Notes under the pieces: model-generated | The model's input: the letters and a program-made list of their open reading frames with translations, nothing else | Database searches by the model: none | What the model was told of the DNA's origin: nothing | DNA from: Nocardioides daeguensis | GTDB taxonomy: Bacteria > Actinomycetota > Actinomycetes > Propionibacteriales > Nocardioidaceae | Direction of reading: 5' to 3' | NCBI RefSeq assembly: GCF_019192965.1 | Contig: NZ_JAHTKU010000001.1 | Location: forward strand, 62,001 to 126,000 | DNA: 64,000 nucleotides | Part shown: one piece after another, positions 1 through 8,204 of the stretch | Layout of the letters: every line of letters begins with the position of its first letter | How positions within the stretch are numbered: position 1 is the first letter of the stretch | Made by a program: the position numbers and the translations under genes

Positions 1-360
1 GCCGGTGAACGTGCCGTCGGTCGCACCGGCCTCGATCGCTGCCACCTCCTCGCGCGAGAGCCCGGCCCGCCGGGCCAGTCGGCGGTGCTGCGCGAGCTCG
101 TACGACGACCCGCGGCGCGCCGCGACCCGGACGATGACCAGCTCCGACTCTCGCCGGGACAGTCGGCCACCGGGCATCAGCCGACCGGCGAAGTGCAGCC
201 AGCCCCAGAACAGCCGGCGGTGCCGCCCCAGGGTCAGGAAGACCGCCGGTGGCTCGGTGCCCTGCACGCGGCCGGCGACCCGGGCGAAGGCAGCCACGAG
301 CGGGCCGACCTCGCGCCAGCCGCCCGGCGCGATCCGGGGCGTGCTCGGCGGCTCGCTCAT
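1..360 (-). CDS. Carboxymuconolactone decarboxylase-like protein (3' end outside window)
   Basis: The visible 120 residues read from the ATG at 360 and run off the left edge, so the C-terminus is missing. The segment RRESELVIVRVAARRGSSYE followed by LAQHRRLARRAGLS matches the core of the carboxymuconolactone decarboxylase/AhpD-like family. The CxxC pair needed for AhpD peroxidase activity is not in the visible part, so a decarboxylase-like or uncharacterised role is more likely than peroxide defence. The start overlaps the stop of the upstream SDR gene by four bases (ATGA), which indicates translational coupling. Substrate unknown. Confidence 0.75.
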   Translation of the reverse strand, partial: MSEPPSTPRIAPGGWREVGPLVAAFARVAGRVQGTEPPAVFLTLGRHRRLFWGWLHFAGRLMPGGRLSRRESELVIVRVAARRGSSYELAQHRRLARRAGLSREEVAAIEAGATDGTFTG

Positions 361-1238
361 GCGGGTCGCCGCGCCTGCTCGACGGCGGGGAGCACCCGGT
401 TGGCGCCGTAGTTGAAGGCGCGCATCGCGACGGCGTACCCGGGAGGGAAGTAGCGCTGCAGCCAGTGGGCCAGCCGGACGTCGGGCGAGGTGTAGACCCA
501 GTACCGGTTGCGCAGCGCTCCCCTCCAGATCGCGGCGGCGGCCTGCTCGGGTGGGACGGCGCGCTTCTGGAAGTGGCGGCGGGCGCGGACGAACGCCTTG
601 CTGTGCTGGTCGATCCCGGCGATCCGGATGGTCTCGACCAGCCCCGTGTCGACGCCGCCGGGACAGACCAGGCTGACCCCGATCCGGTGCTTGCGCAGGT
701 CGTAGCGCAGCACCTCGGAGACGCCGCGCAGGCCGAACTTGGTGGCACTGTAGGCGGCGTGCCACGGCATCGCGATGATGCCGGCGGCCGAGGAGACGTT
801 GACCAGCTGGCCGCCGCGGCCGGCGTCGATCATCGGGGGCACGAACTCCTCGATGACGTGGATCGGGCCCATCAGGTTGACCTCGACCAGGCGCTGCCAG
901 TGCTCGGGCTCGAGGCTGCGGACCGTGCCCCAGATCGCGATGCCGGCGACGTTGAGCACGACGTCCATCGCGCCCGCCCGCTCGGTCACCACAGCAGCGA
1001 GGCGGCGCACCTGCGCGTGGTCGGAGACGTCGGCGACCTCGGCGGAGCCGACCCGGCCACCGCGGGCCCGGATCGCGGCGGCGACCTCGGCCAGCCGCTC
1101 GGGCTGGACGTCGGTCAGGTGCAGCACGGCGCCCCGGTCGGCGGCCTGCTCGGCGACCGCGCGACCGATGCCGCTGGCGGCGCCGGTGACGAGCACCTGC
1201 TTGCCGGCGAGGTCACGGACGGGAGCACGCAACCACAT
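357..1238 (-). CDS. SDR-family oxidoreductase
   Basis: A 293-residue classical short-chain dehydrogenase. It shows the nucleotide-binding TGAASGIG near residue 14, the NVAG motif, the catalytic serine region NVSSAAG and the active-site YSATK. The long C-terminal tail after the catalytic core is typical of SDRs acting on bulky or membrane-associated substrates, but the substrate cannot be read from sequence. The chosen start (MWLRAPVRDL) has AGGAGGAG just upstream. A longer in-frame reading would translate the upstream tandem repeat as DSRA units and is rejected. The 5' end overlaps the tetR 3' end by 26 bases, and the 3' end is coupled to the next gene by ATGA. Confidence 0.85.
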   Translation of the reverse strand: MWLRAPVRDLAGKQVLVTGAASGIGRAVAEQAADRGAVLHLTDVQPERLAEVAAAIRARGGRVGSAEVADVSDHAQVRRLAAVVTERAGAMDVVLNVAGIAIWGTVRSLEPEHWQRLVEVNLMGPIHVIEEFVPPMIDAGRGGQLVNVSSAAGIIAMPWHAAYSATKFGLRGVSEVLRYDLRKHRIGVSLVCPGGVDTGLVETIRIAGIDQHSKAFVRARRHFQKRAVPPEQAAAAIWRGALRNRYWVYTSPDVRLAHWLQRYFPPGYAVAMRAFNYGANRVLPAVEQARRPA

Positions 1239-1905
1239 GGTCTCCTCCTCGGCTCGGGAGTCGGCTCGGGAGTCGGCTCGGGAGTCGGCTCGGGAGTCGG
1301 CTCGGGAGTCGGCTCGGGAACAAGGACGCCGCGAGGGCAACGAGGGACGGGTGCAGGGCGGCGAGCGTCTCGGGCTCGTCGAGGGTGATCCGCGCCGTCG
1401 CCATCTGCACGATCGCGGCGAGCAGCGCCTCGCACGCGAAGCGCGCCTGCTCGTCGCGGGCGTCGAAGAGGTGGGCGAGCGTGTCGGCCGCCTCCCGCTG
1501 GACCTCGAGCCGGCGGCGCATCACCTCCGGCCCGGCGGCGTACACCTCGACGAGGAACAGGCGGGCCCGGTCCGGGTCCTCGGCGAGCGCAGCGAGGTAG
1601 CGACCGAGCAGTTCGGAGAAGCGCTCGAGCGGCGACCCGGCGGCTCCCAGACCCTCGGCGAAGCCGGCGCGCAGCGCGTCGGTCGCCCAGCCGTAGGCGG
1701 CGATGAAGCAGTCCTGCTTGGACCCGAACTGCTGGTAGAAGGTCTCCCGCGAGACACCGGCCCGCTTGATGATCTCGGCGACCGGCGTGGCGACGTACCC
1801 GCGCTCGGCCATCGCCTCCGCCAGGGCGTGGAACATCCGCTCCCGCTGGTCGGCCGCGACGACGGCACGGCTCAGCCCGTGCCGGCCCCGCGGCAGTGTC
1901 GCCAT
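1213..1905 (-). CDS. TetR/AcrR-family transcriptional regulator with repeat-encoded C-terminal tail
   Basis: A 230-residue TetR-type repressor. The N-terminal helix-turn-helix reads RGYVATPVAEIIKRAGVSRE followed by TFYQQFGSKQDCF, the family signature at residues about 34-65. The ligand-binding domain follows. The last 35 residues are unusual: FPSR and then five LPSR units encoded by a 12-bp tandem repeat. The ATG at 1905 lies 15 bases after a perfect inverted repeat (1921-1938), which is probably the binding site for autorepression. It sits between the PLD gene and the SDR gene on the same strand and probably controls the SDR/CMD genes; the ligand is unknown. Confidence 0.88.
   Translation of the reverse strand: MATLPRGRHGLSRAVVAADQRERMFHALAEAMAERGYVATPVAEIIKRAGVSRETFYQQFGSKQDCFIAAYGWATDALRAGFAEGLGAAGSPLERFSELLGRYLAALAEDPDRARLFLVEVYAAGPEVMRRRLEVQREAADTLAHLFDARDEQARFACEALLAAIVQMATARITLDEPETLAALHPSLVALAASLFPSRLPSRLPSRLPSRLPSRLPSRGGDHVVACSRP
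1251..1320. repeat. 12-bp tandem repeat, five full copies and a partial sixth
   Basis: The unit GGCTCGGGAGTC is repeated five times without mismatch (1251-1310), followed by a 10-base partial copy. It lies inside the 3' end of the TetR gene, where it encodes LPSR units, and just upstream of the SDR ribosome-binding site. Because the unit is a multiple of three, copy-number changes keep the TetR frame open. Confidence 0.95.
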
Positions 1906-1920
1906 GCCCCGGACGCTTTC

Positions 1921-1938
1921 ACGAACATGGCTGTTCGT
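1921..1938. promoter_or_regulatory. Inverted-repeat operator upstream of tetR
   Basis: Arms ACGAACA and TGTTCGT are perfect inverted repeats with the four-base spacer TGGC. The site lies in the 41-base gap between the PLD stop (1947) and the tetR start (1905). Position and symmetry are typical of a TetR self-operator; binding is inferred, not shown. Confidence 0.6.
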
Positions 1939-1946
1939 CAATCGCC

Positions 1947-3209
1947 TCAGAGCAGCGGTCGCAGCGGGGCGAGCACCGCCTCGGTGAACTTGCGGTGCAT
2001 GTCCCGGGCCTCCCACTCGCCGCTGGTGAGCTCCAGGCAGTGGGACTGGTCGACCTCGAAGATCGCCTCGAGCTCGCGGGCGAAGCCCTCGTCGATGATC
2101 TCGATGTTGATCTCGAAGTTCCCCGTGAGGCTGAGCCGGTCGATGTTGGCGGTGCCGACGGTCGCCCAGGTCCCGTCGACGGTCGCCGTCTTCGCGTGCA
2201 CCATCGCGTCGCGGTAGCGCAGGATCCGCACGCCCGCGTCGAGCAGCTGGGTGAAGTACCCGCGGGAGATCCAGTCGGCCACGATGTGGTTGGACTTGAG
2301 CGGCAGCAGCAGACGTACGTCGACCCCGCGCCGCGCCGCCGCCTTCACCGCGTCGATGAAGTCCTCGTCGGGCAGGAAGTAGGCCTGGGTCATCCACACG
2401 TTGCGGCTGGCCCGGTTGATCGCCTCGATGTACATCGCCCGGATCGGGAACATCCACAGCCGCGGCACGTTGCGCTGCAGCCGCACGCGGGGCTCCCAGG
2501 TCGACGCGGTCTCGAGCAGCAGGGGCCGCTCGGAGGAGCGCAGCCGGCGCCGCCGGTTGAGGTTCCAGAAGTCGGCGAAGGCCCGCTTGAGGTCCCACAC
2601 GGCCGGGCCGGTGATCCGCACGTGGGTGTCGCGCCACTCCGACTCGTAGGCCGAGCCGATGTTGTAGCCGCCGACGAAGCCGACGTTGTCGTCGACGACG
2701 AGGATCTTGCGGTGGTCGCGCCCGTAGCGGCGCAGGTCGAAGAACCGCCAGCCGGCGGTGTAGACCGGGTAGCGCAGCACCTTCACGCTCGACGGGAACC
2801 GCTGGAAGGCCGGGGAGACCACCAGGTTCGCGAACCCGTCGTAGATGCAGTAGACGTCGACCCCGCGCTCCGCCGCGGCGATGAGCGCGCGCTTGAAGCG
2901 CTCCCCGGTCGCGTCGCCCTTCCAGATGTAGGTCTCGAAGAGGATCTGCCGCTGTGCGCCCTCGATGGCCGCGAGCATGTCGTCGTACAGGTCGCGGCCG
3001 AAGGTGTACGTCGTCACGTCCCCGTCGCCGACCGCCACGGTCCGCGGATCGGTGGTCGGGAACGGCTTGGGCCGCTTGCCCCGCCGCCGGTAGGAGTCGA
3101 CGAGCGACATCGCGATGGCGACGACGAACGGCACCCCGACCAGGGTCAGCAGCACCCGCCGGAGCACGGTCCTGAGGCCGGCCAGCGAGTCTCCGTCGTC
3201 GTGCGCCAC
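1947..3209 (-). CDS. Phospholipase D / cardiolipin synthase-family protein
   Basis: A 420-residue protein with two HKD catalytic motifs: HRKILVVD (H166, K168, D173) and HAKTATVD (H338, K340, D345). An N-terminal membrane segment at about residues 18-36 precedes them, the usual layout of cardiolipin synthases that transfer phosphatidyl groups at the inner membrane. The start is taken as the GTG at 3209, because longer readings enter the preceding gene; no strong ribosome site is visible there. It follows the Mce-associated lipoprotein gene by 31 bases and may be the last lipid-active gene of mce operon 1. It could act on another phospholipid; the headgroup acceptor cannot be told from sequence. 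Confidence 0.85.
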   Translation of the reverse strand: MAHDDGDSLAGLRTVLRRVLLTLVGVPFVVAIAMSLVDSYRRRGKRPKPFPTTDPRTVAVGDGDVTTYTFGRDLYDDMLAAIEGAQRQILFETYIWKGDATGERFKRALIAAAERGVDVYCIYDGFANLVVSPAFQRFPSSVKVLRYPVYTAGWRFFDLRRYGRDHRKILVVDDNVGFVGGYNIGSAYESEWRDTHVRITGPAVWDLKRAFADFWNLNRRRRLRSSERPLLLETASTWEPRVRLQRNVPRLWMFPIRAMYIEAINRASRNVWMTQAYFLPDEDFIDAVKAAARRGVDVRLLLPLKSNHIVADWISRGYFTQLLDAGVRILRYRDAMVHAKTATVDGTWATVGTANIDRLSLTGNFEINIEIIDEGFARELEAIFEVDQSHCLELTSGEWEARDMHRKFTEAVLAPLRPLL

Positions 3210-3240
3210 GCGCGTCAATCTAGCGACAGGCCGAGGCGGG

Positions 3241-3804
3241 CTACTGCGCGCCCTCTCCGGCGTTGGTGCCGCTGAGCAGGTCCAGCCGGTCGACCAGCCA
3301 CTCACCCTTCACGAGCGTCATCGTCATGCTGACCCGCTGCTCCTCGATCTTGACGTCGGTGTTCGTGTCGTCCGTGATCGCCTGGTCGACGAACGCCAGC
3401 ACCTCGACCTGGGTGTCGTCGACCACGCGGCCGGCCGCGTCGACGACCTGGCCCTTGGCCGTCACCTTGCCGTCGACGATCGCCTTCTGGAGGTCGCCGA
3501 CGTTGGGGGCCAGCTTCTCCTTGAGCTCGGCGTTCGCGATCTGGTCGATCCAGGCGAAGTCGTGCTCGCCGTCCTGCCACGAGTACGACGTGATCTCGAC
3601 CAGCACCTTCTTCGCCGCCTCGAGCGCCGCCTTCTCCGCGTCGTTGCGGGCGGTCAGCTCCTGGACCTCGGCCTGCGCGTCCTTCAGCGCCTTGTCGTCC
3701 GAGCTCGATCCGCAGCCACCGGCCAGCAGCCCGACCGCGAGCAGCGCGGCGCACAGCAGCGCCACCGGCCCGCGAGCGCGAGGGGTTCGGGTCGTCGCGT
3801 TCAT
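3241..3804 (-). CDS. Mce-associated lipoprotein (Mam type)
   Basis: A 187-residue protein with a lipoprotein signal peptide ending in LAGGC (lipidated Cys about 31). A short coiled-coil-like stretch follows (ALKDAQAEVQELTARNDAEK), then an NTF2-like C-terminal half ending in VKGEWLVDRLDLL. That ending matches the other Mce-associated proteins at 44853-45883. Proteins of this type accompany mce operons and are thought to stabilise or assemble the transporter at the cell envelope. The start overlaps the mceF stop by four bases (ATGA). Confidence 0.8.
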   Translation of the reverse strand: MNATTRTPRARGPVALLCAALLAVGLLAGGCGSSSDDKALKDAQAEVQELTARNDAEKAALEAAKKVLVEITSYSWQDGEHDFAWIDQIANAELKEKLAPNVGDLQKAIVDGKVTAKGQVVDAAGRVVDDTQVEVLAFVDQAITDDTNTDVKIEEQRVSMTMTLVKGEWLVDRLDLLSGTNAGEGAQ

Positions 3805-4889
3805 CGCACCGGTCCCGGGGCGTGGGCGGCACCGCGCTGCAGGGTGGCGAAGGAGGCGGCGCAGCGGCCGTCCTTCTGCAGCGGGCGGCGTTCGGTCCGC
3901 TTCGGGTCCAGACGCGCGGTGCCGTAGCTGCAGCGCGGGTCCATGTCCGGGATGATCTCGATGCGCAGCTCGCCGTCACGCACCTTGGACAGCAGTGACT
4001 GCAGGCCGGGCGAGTAGTTCTGCAGCAGCGCACGCAGGTGGGGCTCGTAGGAACGGAACACGTCGGTGAAGCTCACCCCCGTCGACAAGAACCCGGGCAG
4101 GACCTGGTTGGCATCCTCGACCAGCTTGACCAGCTCGTCGACCTGGCCCGGTCCGCGCTCGAGGAGGTCGCGCAGCTCCGGGTCGTAGTTGCGCAGGAAG
4201 GTCGCGAACTGCTTGGCGGACGTCGCCAACCGACGCAGCGAGTCGGCGTTGTCGGTCGCGATCGACAAGACGCTCCCGGAGCTGCTGATGATCCGGTCGG
4301 TCTCGGGCCACACGGCGTCGAGGGTCTCCAGGATCGCGGTGCCCTGGTCGAGGATCTGGCCGAGGTCCTCCCCCGTGCCCTTCAGGCCGGTGCTGAGCTC
4401 GTCGAGGACGATGTGCAGCTCCTTGTCGTCGATCTGGCGCAGCACGTCGTTGACCGCGACGACCGTCGAGCTCAGGCTCTTCGGCAGGTCGGTGGACTCC
4501 GCCGGGATGACGTCGCCGCTGGCGAGGTAGGGCCCCTTGGCCTGCTTCGGCTGGAAGTCGAGGTACTGCTCGCCGACCGGCGAGAGGCTGCGCACCCGGG
4601 CCAGGGAGTCCTTGGGGATCTCGGTGCCCGTGGTGATCCGGATGGTGGCCTCGACGCCGTCGGCGGTCGGCACGATGGACCTGACCTTGCCGACCTTGAT
4701 ACCGCGGTAGGTGACCACGGAGCCCTCGAAGAGGCCGCCGGTCTGCGCGAGCTGGACCTTGACCTCGACCGGCCGCGAGGTCAGCGGCTGGTCGAGGACG
4801 GCGGCGAAGATGTACGCCGTCGTCACGACCAGGACAGCGATGATGCCGGCCAGGCTCAGGTAGAGCCGATTGCCCAGGATCTTCATCAT
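3801..4889 (-). CDS. mceF: MCE-family protein, MceF position (operon 1)
   Basis: A 362-residue protein with one N-terminal membrane anchor (about residues 9-30) and an MlaD/MCE domain (about 38-115: VEVKVQLAQTGGLFEGSVVT then YRGIKVGKVRSI). A long helical tail follows, ending in a cysteine-containing segment (DMDPRCSYG, DGRCAASF). As the sixth mce gene it should be one of the MCE subunits forming the lipid-conducting channel across the periplasm-like space. It is shorter than the operon-2 counterpart (450 residues). Three bases separate it from mceE, and its stop is coupled to the Mam lipoprotein gene. Confidence 0.9.
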   Translation of the reverse strand: MMKILGNRLYLSLAGIIAVLVVTTAYIFAAVLDQPLTSRPVEVKVQLAQTGGLFEGSVVTYRGIKVGKVRSIVPTADGVEATIRITTGTEIPKDSLARVRSLSPVGEQYLDFQPKQAKGPYLASGDVIPAESTDLPKSLSSTVVAVNDVLRQIDDKELHIVLDELSTGLKGTGEDLGQILDQGTAILETLDAVWPETDRIISSSGSVLSIATDNADSLRRLATSAKQFATFLRNYDPELRDLLERGPGQVDELVKLVEDANQVLPGFLSTGVSFTDVFRSYEPHLRALLQNYSPGLQSLLSKVRDGELRIEIIPDMDPRCSYGTARLDPKRTERRPLQKDGRCAASFATLQRGAAHAPGPVR

Positions 4890-4892
4890 GGC

Positions 4893-6161
4893 TCAGGCCC
4901 CCCGTCCGAACAGGCCGCCGAGGAGGCCGTTGAGTCCCAGCGGGTCGGGCGCGGTGGTCCCCGTCCCGTTGCTGCCGGTGCCGCCCGGGGCCGTCCCGCC
5001 CTTCGCGCCGGTCTTGACGCCGGTCTTGGCGCCGGTCTTGGCGCCGGTCTTGCTGCCGCCGAGGAGCGGCAGGTTCGGGAGCAGCTTGTCGAGCCCGACC
5101 AGCGCGAGCACGTCGCCCAGCAGGCCGTTGAGGGCGCCGTTGAGCAGACCGTCGACGTTGAGGTTGTCGAGGTGCAGCTCGAGGGCGATGTTGAGGTAGT
5201 CGGTGCCGATCACCGCGTCGGCCGAGCCGGACGCCTTGATCACGGCCTGCAGCGACTTCTCGAAGGTGCCGTTGTTGGCCGCGAACTCAGCCAGGACCGG
5301 CTCCAGCTCGCTCAGCATCGTCAGCAGCTGGGAGCGGGTCTTGGTGACCGTGTCGTTGGCCGCGCCACTGAACTTATCGACCTCGGCGAGCAAGGCGGTG
5401 AAGGCCGGGGTCTGCTCCCGCAGCACCTTCGCGGCCGGCCGGATGTCCTCGAGCGCCCGGTTGATGGTCTTCTTCCGCCCGTTGAGCGTGGTCGACAGCG
5501 AGTTCATCGAGGTGAGGACGCTGTCGAGGGCCTGGGTGGTCGAGTTGGCCTGGGTCAGGAACACCGACGCCTTGTCGAGCAGCGCCCGGTAGTCGGCCTC
5601 GTTGCCGTTGAGCGCGGTGTTGAGCTCCTCGGTCACGGTCTGCAGCTGGTCGAGGCCACCCCCGTTGATGAGCAGCGAGGCCTGGGCCAGCGCGTCCTCG
5701 ACGGAGGGTGCCGTCGTGGTGCTCTCACGCGAGAGCACCGCCTTGTCGGCCAGCACGGTGCCGTCGACCGGGTTGGTGACGTCGACGAAGAGCTCGCCGA
5801 GGGGCGTGGTGTAGCGCAGCCGCGCCTGAGCGCCCTCGCGCACCTGCGCGTCCTTCTTGACCGTCAGCGTGGCGCGGGCCGTGAAGTCGTCGGCCTCGAT
5901 GGACTTGACCTTGCCCATGTCGACCCCGTTGACCTTGACCGGCGCGCCCACCGCGAGGTTGAGCGCGTCGTCGAACTCGGCGCCGATCTCGATGGTGTCG
6001 CCCGAGACGCCGGTTCCGGGGATCGGCAGGTCGCGCATCGTCGTGCTGCAGGCGGACAGCACGCCCAGCACCAGCGCGAGCACGGCGACCAGGGCGGTCC
6101 GCACCGCGGTGGCCCGCGCGGTCGCCGTCGTCCTCGCGGCAGTCGGCTTCATCGCAGTCAT
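4893..6161 (-). CDS. mceE: MCE-family lipoprotein, MceE position (operon 1)
   Basis: A 422-residue MCE subunit with a lipoprotein signal (VLGVLSAC, Cys about 38), which makes it the LprK-like anchored subunit. The MCE domain follows (GAEFDDALNLAVGAPVKVNG, VDMGKVKSIEADD), then a long helical region. The C-terminus carries four KTGA/KTGV units encoded by a 12-bp tandem repeat, then a Gly/Thr-rich tail, probably flexible. Seven bases separate it from mceD and three from mceF. Confidence 0.9.
   Translation of the reverse strand: MTAMKPTAARTTATARATAVRTALVAVLALVLGVLSACSTTMRDLPIPGTGVSGDTIEIGAEFDDALNLAVGAPVKVNGVDMGKVKSIEADDFTARATLTVKKDAQVREGAQARLRYTTPLGELFVDVTNPVDGTVLADKAVLSRESTTTAPSVEDALAQASLLINGGGLDQLQTVTEELNTALNGNEADYRALLDKASVFLTQANSTTQALDSVLTSMNSLSTTLNGRKKTINRALEDIRPAAKVLREQTPAFTALLAEVDKFSGAANDTVTKTRSQLLTMLSELEPVLAEFAANNGTFEKSLQAVIKASGSADAVIGTDYLNIALELHLDNLNVDGLLNGALNGLLGDVLALVGLDKLLPNLPLLGGSKTGAKTGAKTGVKTGAKGGTAPGGTGSNGTGTTAPDPLGLNGLLGGLFGRGA
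5005..5052. repeat. 12-bp tandem repeat in mceE
   Basis: Four consecutive copies of GCGCCGGTCTTG; the second begins ACGCC. On the coding strand they give a KTGA/KTGV series in the C-terminal tail of MceE. The unit length is again a multiple of three, so copy changes preserve frame. Confidence 0.9.
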
Positions 6162-6168
6162 CGCTCCC

Positions 6169-7224
6169 TCACGCTCCCGGCTGCGTGCCGTTGATGACGG
6201 TGCACAGCGGGCCGAGCAGGCCCTTGCACAGCTGCTGCAGGAGGCCGCCCAGCGGGTCCAGGATCAACGGGTCGATCCGGACCGGGAGCCGGTCGCCCTG
6301 GATCATCCGCAGGTTCTGCAGCGCGAGCGGCATCACCCGGAGGATCTCGGCGAGCTGGTCCTGCTTGGTGAGCAGTGTCTTCATCAGCGTGGTCGAGCCG
6401 TCCAGGCTGTCGACGATCGACTGGCGGTTGTCGACGGCGAACTCCGCGACCGTGGTGACGGCCTTGTCGAGCGAGCGCAGCGCCTGCTGGAAGTTGCCCC
6501 GCTCGTCGGCGAGCAGCTGGGACGCCTCCGACACCTGCTGGATGAAGGTGCGGGCGGTGTCCTCGTTGGCCGCGATCGTGGTGAGCAGCACGTCGAGTGA
6601 CTTCAGCGTGGCGGCGACGTCCTCGCGGTGCGTGGCGATGCCGTCGACACCGTCGGCGAGCGCGTGGATCGTCTGGTTGAGCAGCGGGCCACGGCCCTGC
6701 AGGGCCTCGGTGCCGGCGTCGACGAACCGCTGCACGGCCTTCGTGGTCTCGGCGTTGCCACCGATGCCCGTGGCGAAGTCGTTGAGCGACTCCAGCACCT
6801 GGTCGAAGTCGACCGGGGTCTGGGTCTTGTCGAGCGCGATGGTCGCGTCGTCGGCCAGCCGCTGGTCGCCCTGGTGGAAGACCGGCGTGAGCTCGACGTA
6901 CCGGTCGGTGGCGACCGAGCGGGCCACGACCACGGCGCCGGCGTCGGCCGGCACCGGCTGGTCGGAGTCGATCTCCATGGTGACGAGCACCTTGTCGCCG
7001 TCGGGCTCGATCGAGGTGATCGAGCCGATGGTGACGCCGAGGACGCCGACGTCGTTGCCGACGAACAGGCCTGCGGAGTCGGCGAAGTAGGCCTTCACGG
7101 TCATCGTGTCCGACCCACCGACGACGCCGCACCCGGTGGTGAGCAGGACAGCGAGGGCGGCGAACGCCGCGCCGGTGGCGCGGTCGCCGCGGCGGACCTG
7201 TCCTGTCTTCAGCGCCGCGGTCAT
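6169..7224 (-). CDS. mceD: MCE-family protein, MceD position, with lipobox (operon 1)
   Basis: A 351-residue MCE subunit. The N-terminal segment ends in LLTTGCG, a lipobox-like sequence with Cys at about 32, so this subunit may be lipidated as well as MceE. The MCE domain begins TMTVKAYFADSAGLFVGNDV and continues with GVLGVTIGSITSIEP. The tail is helical and ends with a two-cysteine segment (QLCKGLLGPLCT). The start at 7224 overlaps the mceC stop by four bases. Confidence 0.88.
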   Translation of the reverse strand: MTAALKTGQVRRGDRATGAAFAALAVLLTTGCGVVGGSDTMTVKAYFADSAGLFVGNDVGVLGVTIGSITSIEPDGDKVLVTMEIDSDQPVPADAGAVVVARSVATDRYVELTPVFHQGDQRLADDATIALDKTQTPVDFDQVLESLNDFATGIGGNAETTKAVQRFVDAGTEALQGRGPLLNQTIHALADGVDGIATHREDVAATLKSLDVLLTTIAANEDTARTFIQQVSEASQLLADERGNFQQALRSLDKAVTTVAEFAVDNRQSIVDSLDGSTTLMKTLLTKQDQLAEILRVMPLALQNLRMIQGDRLPVRIDPLILDPLGGLLQQLCKGLLGPLCTVINGTQPGA

Positions 7225-8204
7225 CGCTGACACGTCCCTTCCAGCTTGCAGGTGGTGTCGTCGGCCGGGATCGCCGGGGGCTCGAGGTAGAGCGGGAGGA
7301 ACGGGCCGCTGCCGGTCGCGTTGGCGACGTAGCGGACCGCGGGCGCCATGTTCTCCAGCAGGCGGGACAGCTGCTCGTCCTGGCTGTTGAGCGTGTCGAG
7401 GACCGATCTGACGTCCTTGAGCGCCGGCTCGAGCTTGCCGTCGGTCGACTTCACGATCGCGGTCAGCGCCTTGGACAGGTCGGTGGTCTCGACCAGGAGC
7501 CGGTGGATGGCCTCGCGGCGGGCGGTGATCTCGCCGACGACCAGGTTGGTCTGCTTCATCAGCCCGACGATGTCCTGGCTGCTGGCGGAGAGCTGGTCGG
7601 TGACCTTGCGGGTCGACGCGAGCAGGTCGCCCACCTGGTCGGAGCGCTTCGAGACGACCTCGGAGAGACGCGCGACCCCTTCGAGCGCCGGCCCGATCTC
7701 CTCCTGGCTCGCCCCCAGGGTGCCGGCCATTGCGGTGAGCGCCTTGGCGAGCAGCTCGGGGTCGAGCTCCTCGAGGGTGTCGGAGCCCTTCTCGATGACG
7801 TCTTGGAGGTTGTAGGGCACCGAGGTCCGGTCGAGCGGGATCTGGTTGCTCGCGAGGCTGCCGGTGCCGTTCGGGTCGACCTCGAGGTAGTGGGTGCCGA
7901 GCAGGGTGGCCACCTTGACCGTCGCCGTGGACCGGTCGCCCAGGGAGATGTCGGAGTCCAGAGCGAACCTCACCTCGACGTGGTCGTCCTGGATCTCGAT
8001 CCCGGTGACCTTGCCGGAGATGACGCCGTGCACCTGGACGTCCTCGCCCTTGCGCAGTCCGGCGGTGTGCTCGAGCAGCGCGGTGTAGCTCTTCGTGCCG
8101 AAGTTGCTGACGCTGAGGACGATGACGGCCGCGGCCACCACGCCGATGACCACCAGCGTGACGATGCCGACGCGCAGCGGGTTGCGCTCGTTCATGGGCT
8201 TCAT
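7221..8204 (-). CDS. mceC: MCE-family protein, MceC position (operon 1)
   Basis: A 327-residue MCE subunit beginning MKPMNERNPLRVGIV, with one membrane anchor at about residues 12-32. The MCE domain is TALLEHTAGLRKGEDVQVHG then VISGKVTGIEIQDDHVEV. A helical region follows, ending in a short Cys-containing tail (TTCKLEGTCQR). The ATG at 8204 overlaps the mceB stop (ATGA), and its own stop overlaps the mceD start, so translation of this stretch is coupled. Confidence 0.9.
   Translation of the reverse strand: MKPMNERNPLRVGIVTLVVIGVVAAAVIVLSVSNFGTKSYTALLEHTAGLRKGEDVQVHGVISGKVTGIEIQDDHVEVRFALDSDISLGDRSTATVKVATLLGTHYLEVDPNGTGSLASNQIPLDRTSVPYNLQDVIEKGSDTLEELDPELLAKALTAMAGTLGASQEEIGPALEGVARLSEVVSKRSDQVGDLLASTRKVTDQLSASSQDIVGLMKQTNLVVGEITARREAIHRLLVETTDLSKALTAIVKSTDGKLEPALKDVRSVLDTLNSQDEQLSRLLENMAPAVRYVANATGSGPFLPLYLEPPAIPADDTTCKLEGTCQR

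Noticed and set aside
1251..1320. CRISPR-like repeats
   Set aside because: The copies are contiguous 12-bp units without spacers and lie in a coding region.
1239..1340. Longer N-terminus for the SDR, reading the tandem repeat as DSRA units
   Set aside because: The shorter start has an excellent AGGAGGAG site and begins just before the nucleotide-binding fold; the extension lies wholly in tetR coding DNA.
4038..6194. A long plus-strand open frame of about 718 codons opposite mceF/mceE
   Set aside because: Its translation is repetitive and low in complexity (Val/Asp/Glu/Gly/Arg), as expected opposite high-GC genes; the minus strand carries clear MCE domains.
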